Shown here: positions 5,691 through 7,061 of the stretch, piece after piece
Position numbering within the stretch: the stretch's first letter is position 1
Layout: each line of letters begins with the position of its first letter
From: an uncultured Clostridia bacterium
GTDB lineage: Bacteria > Bacillota > Clostridia > Christensenellales > Borkfalkiaceae
Direction: 5' to 3'
NCBI GenBank assembly: GCA_947629875.1
Contig: CANRFK010000074.1
Coordinates: 1 to 7,061 of the forward strand
DNA length: 7,061 nt
Notes under the pieces: generated by a model
What the model was told of the DNA's origin: nothing
The model's database searches: none
Seen by the model: the letters and a program-made list of their open reading frames with translations, nothing else
Translations under genes and position numbers: made by a program

Positions 5691-6944
5691 ATGAAGAAAT
5701 TTATTTCAATCGCACTTTGCGGCACGCTCGCCGCGGTCGGTGTGCTCGGCATTGCGGCATGCGGAAAATCCAAGCCCGGGCTCACGGTGTGGGGACCTTC
5801 CGCGCAGCAGGAATCCCTCAAACAGATGATCGCCCTGTTCAAAGAGGCCAACCCCGATATCACCTATGAGATCGAGGTCGGCGTGTGCAGCGAGGGCGAC
5901 GGCTACTCCATGATGAGCAACGACCCGCAGTCGGGCGCAGACGTCTATGCGTTTGCCAACGACCAGCTCGTCAACCTCTACTCCATCGGCGCGCTGTCTC
6001 CGCTCGCCCCGAGCACCGTCACCGCCCTTCATACGTCGGACGATACGGCTGCGGTCGAAGCGGGCAAACTCGGCGACAACTACTACGGCTATCCCTACGC
6101 GGCGGACAACGGCTTCTTCCTGTATTACGATAGTTCCGTCGTCACCGCAGAGCAGGCCCAGACGGTCGACGGCGTGTTGCAGGCGTGCATCGATGCGGGC
6201 AAGGACTTCATCTTCGAAGGCACCAACTCGTGGTATGCGCTCTCCTTCGCCTACGGCGCAGGCGCAACGTATACGCCCACCTATGAGGGCTCCGTGCTCA
6301 AATCTGTTGTAGCCGATTTCGACCAGAAAGCCGATGGCGGGAAGTATTCTTACGGACAGCTCGGCGGCTATCAGCTCGCAAAAGTTCTTCAAGCGACCTG
6401 CACCAAGGTCGGCAACGATACCGTCATCGATGATGCGTTGAGCAACGGGACGTTTGGCGCCTGCGTCCGCGGTACGTGGAAGGGCGACGCCATCAAGACC
6501 GCCCTCAAAGATAAGTATGCCGCAACCACCCTTCCCCGGTGGACGGGAGCTGACGGCAAAACCTACGATTGGGTTTCCTTCGCGGGCTACAAGCTGTTCG
6601 GCGTAAACGCCTATTCCAAGCACGCCGAAGATGCGCACAAACTCGCCGCCTTCCTCTCGAGCGAGGCAATGCAGGAAAAGCGCTTCAAGGATAACGGCGT
6701 CGGCCCGTCCAACAAAGCGGTCGCCGCCCTGCAGGATGTGAAGGATAACGTCGCCATCTCCACGATGACGAAGCAAATCAAAACGGCTTCCGTCGTCCAA
6801 GTCCCCATGCCCTCCAATTATTGGAGCGAGGCAGATTCGTTCGGACAGGCGATGAAGTTGTTGGATTTGAACGCGTCGTGGTCTGATCTTCAGGATCGCG
6901 TCGTCGAGATGGTCACGGCAATGAAGGCCGCTGTGTCGGCATAA
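5691..6944 (+). CDS. malE: Maltose/maltodextrin ABC transporter substrate-binding lipoprotein
   Basis: Extracytoplasmic solute-binding protein of the CUT1 (MalE/MdxE) type that captures maltodextrins and delivers them to an ABC importer. The 417-residue length suits the family. The signal peptide ends in lipobox IAAC, so Cys24 is the lipid anchor. Family features in order are LTVWGP at the start of lobe 1, DVYAFANDQL from Asp84, the hinge-region motif YGYPYAADNGFFLYYD from about residue 132, GTWKGDA near 261, WVSFAGYKLFGVNAYSKHAEDAHKLAAF from about 294 (shown in shortened sense: the C-lobe motif with the Gly-Val-Asn-Ala turn), and a GPSN motif near the C-terminus. It lies next to pullulanase and MalQ and just before a probable permease. 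The maltodextrin substrate follows from this context and MalE-like motifs; another alpha-glucan remains possible. Confidence 0.9.
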   Translation: MKKFISIALCGTLAAVGVLGIAACGKSKPGLTVWGPSAQQESLKQMIALFKEANPDITYEIEVGVCSEGDGYSMMSNDPQSGADVYAFANDQLVNLYSIGALSPLAPSTVTALHTSDDTAAVEAGKLGDNYYGYPYAADNGFFLYYDSSVVTAEQAQTVDGVLQACIDAGKDFIFEGTNSWYALSFAYGAGATYTPTYEGSVLKSVVADFDQKADGGKYSYGQLGGYQLAKVLQATCTKVGNDTVIDDALSNGTFGACVRGTWKGDAIKTALKDKYAATTLPRWTGADGKTYDWVSFAGYKLFGVNAYSKHAEDAHKLAAFLSSEAMQEKRFKDNGVGPSNKAVAALQDVKDNVAISTMTKQIKTASVVQVPMPSNYWSEADSFGQAMKLLDLNASWSDLQDRVVEMVTAMKAAVSA

Positions 6945-6977
6945 CCCGTTCCCCTTCACGGAACACGTTTGTAAGGC

Positions 6978-7008
6978 AAGCGGGGCAAAGGTCTCCTTTG
7001 CCCCGCTT
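6978..7008 (+). terminator. Strong hairpin between malE and the next gene, partial terminator or mRNA-stabilising stem
   Basis: AAGCGGGGCAAAGG (6978-6991), loop TCT, and CCTTTGCCCCGCTT (6995-7008) form a perfect 14-bp stem, extendable by GC/GC with one bulged T. Only three T in total follow the last C before GCAAA, so full termination is unlikely. The likely role is to attenuate transcription or protect the 3' end of the upstream message, so that the binding protein is made in excess over the permease. A smaller inverted repeat, GTTCC/GGAAC, lies at 6948-6964. Confidence 0.7.
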
Positions 7009-7016
7009 TGCAAATT

Positions 7017-7021
7017 CGGAG
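7017..7021 (+). promoter_or_regulatory. Ribosome binding site of the downstream gene
   Basis: CGGAG ends 7 bases before the ATG at 7029. It is weaker than the malE site, in keeping with lower expression of a membrane subunit. It lies 8 bases past the 14-bp hairpin and is not sequestered by it. Confidence 0.6.
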
Positions 7022-7028
7022 TAAAAAC

Positions 7029-7061
7029 ATGGAAAAGAAACAGAAAAGGGTCGTTACGGAG
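7029..7061 (+). CDS. Start of next gene, probable MalF-type permease (first 11 codons)
   Basis: An ATG after a Shine-Dalgarno site opens MEKKQKRVVTE, which runs off the window in frame. The short, basic N-terminus would suit the cytoplasmic tail of a membrane permease, and a MalF-like subunit commonly follows the binding-protein gene in CUT1 operons. Eleven residues cannot prove the family, so the product is inferred from position alone. Confidence 0.5.
   Translation, partial: MEKKQKRVVTE

Overview
The window is part of a starch/maltodextrin utilisation locus. Every gene reads on the + strand: malQ (3' half), pulA, a long structured intergenic leader, an unrecognised multidomain lipoprotein, a MalE-type maltodextrin-binding lipoprotein, and the first 11 codons of what is probably the transporter permease (malF-like). 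The three complete proteins all start with a Lys-rich signal peptide ending in a lipobox Cys, all genes have Shine-Dalgarno sites, and codon use favours G/C at third positions. I infer a fairly GC-rich monoderm Firmicute, probably a gut Clostridia-type bacterium (perhaps Christensenellales-like). That placement rests on style of sequence, not on a marker gene.

Layout: 1-770 holds the C-terminal half of 4-alpha-glucanotransferase. 789-3482 is a type I pullulanase with all GH13 catalytic residues. 3483-3875 is a 393-base intergenic region. It has an AT-rich part with a very good sigma-A promoter (TTGACA, 17-bp spacer, TGCTAAAAT), then a predicted leader of about 300 nt. The leader carries a perfect 24-bp palindrome, a 9-bp-stem hairpin, and two tandem units of about 90-100 nt. 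Each unit has an identical 35-nt UUCG-hairpin core and a second hairpin with a compensatory base-pair change. 3876-5663 encodes a 595-residue lipoprotein with an (Asn-Pro-Ser)4 linker, several SusE/starch-binding-like beta modules and one InlB/Flg_new-like repeat. 5691-6944 encodes the solute-binding protein. 6945-7028 contains a 14-bp-stem hairpin, and the next gene starts at 7029.

How the genes fit together (inference from families): the cell-surface pullulanase cuts alpha-1,6 branches of pullulan or branched starch fragments. The modular lipoprotein probably holds the glucan at the surface. The MalE-like protein delivers linear maltodextrins to an ABC importer. Cytosolic MalQ rearranges the imported oligosaccharides. 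The internal promoter and leader allow the binding proteins to be expressed separately from malQ-pulA, and the hairpin before the permease could keep the binding protein in excess over the membrane subunits.

The best candidates for something undescribed are the tandem covarying leader elements and the mosaic lipoprotein they precede. The enzymes and the solute-binding protein are ordinary family members.
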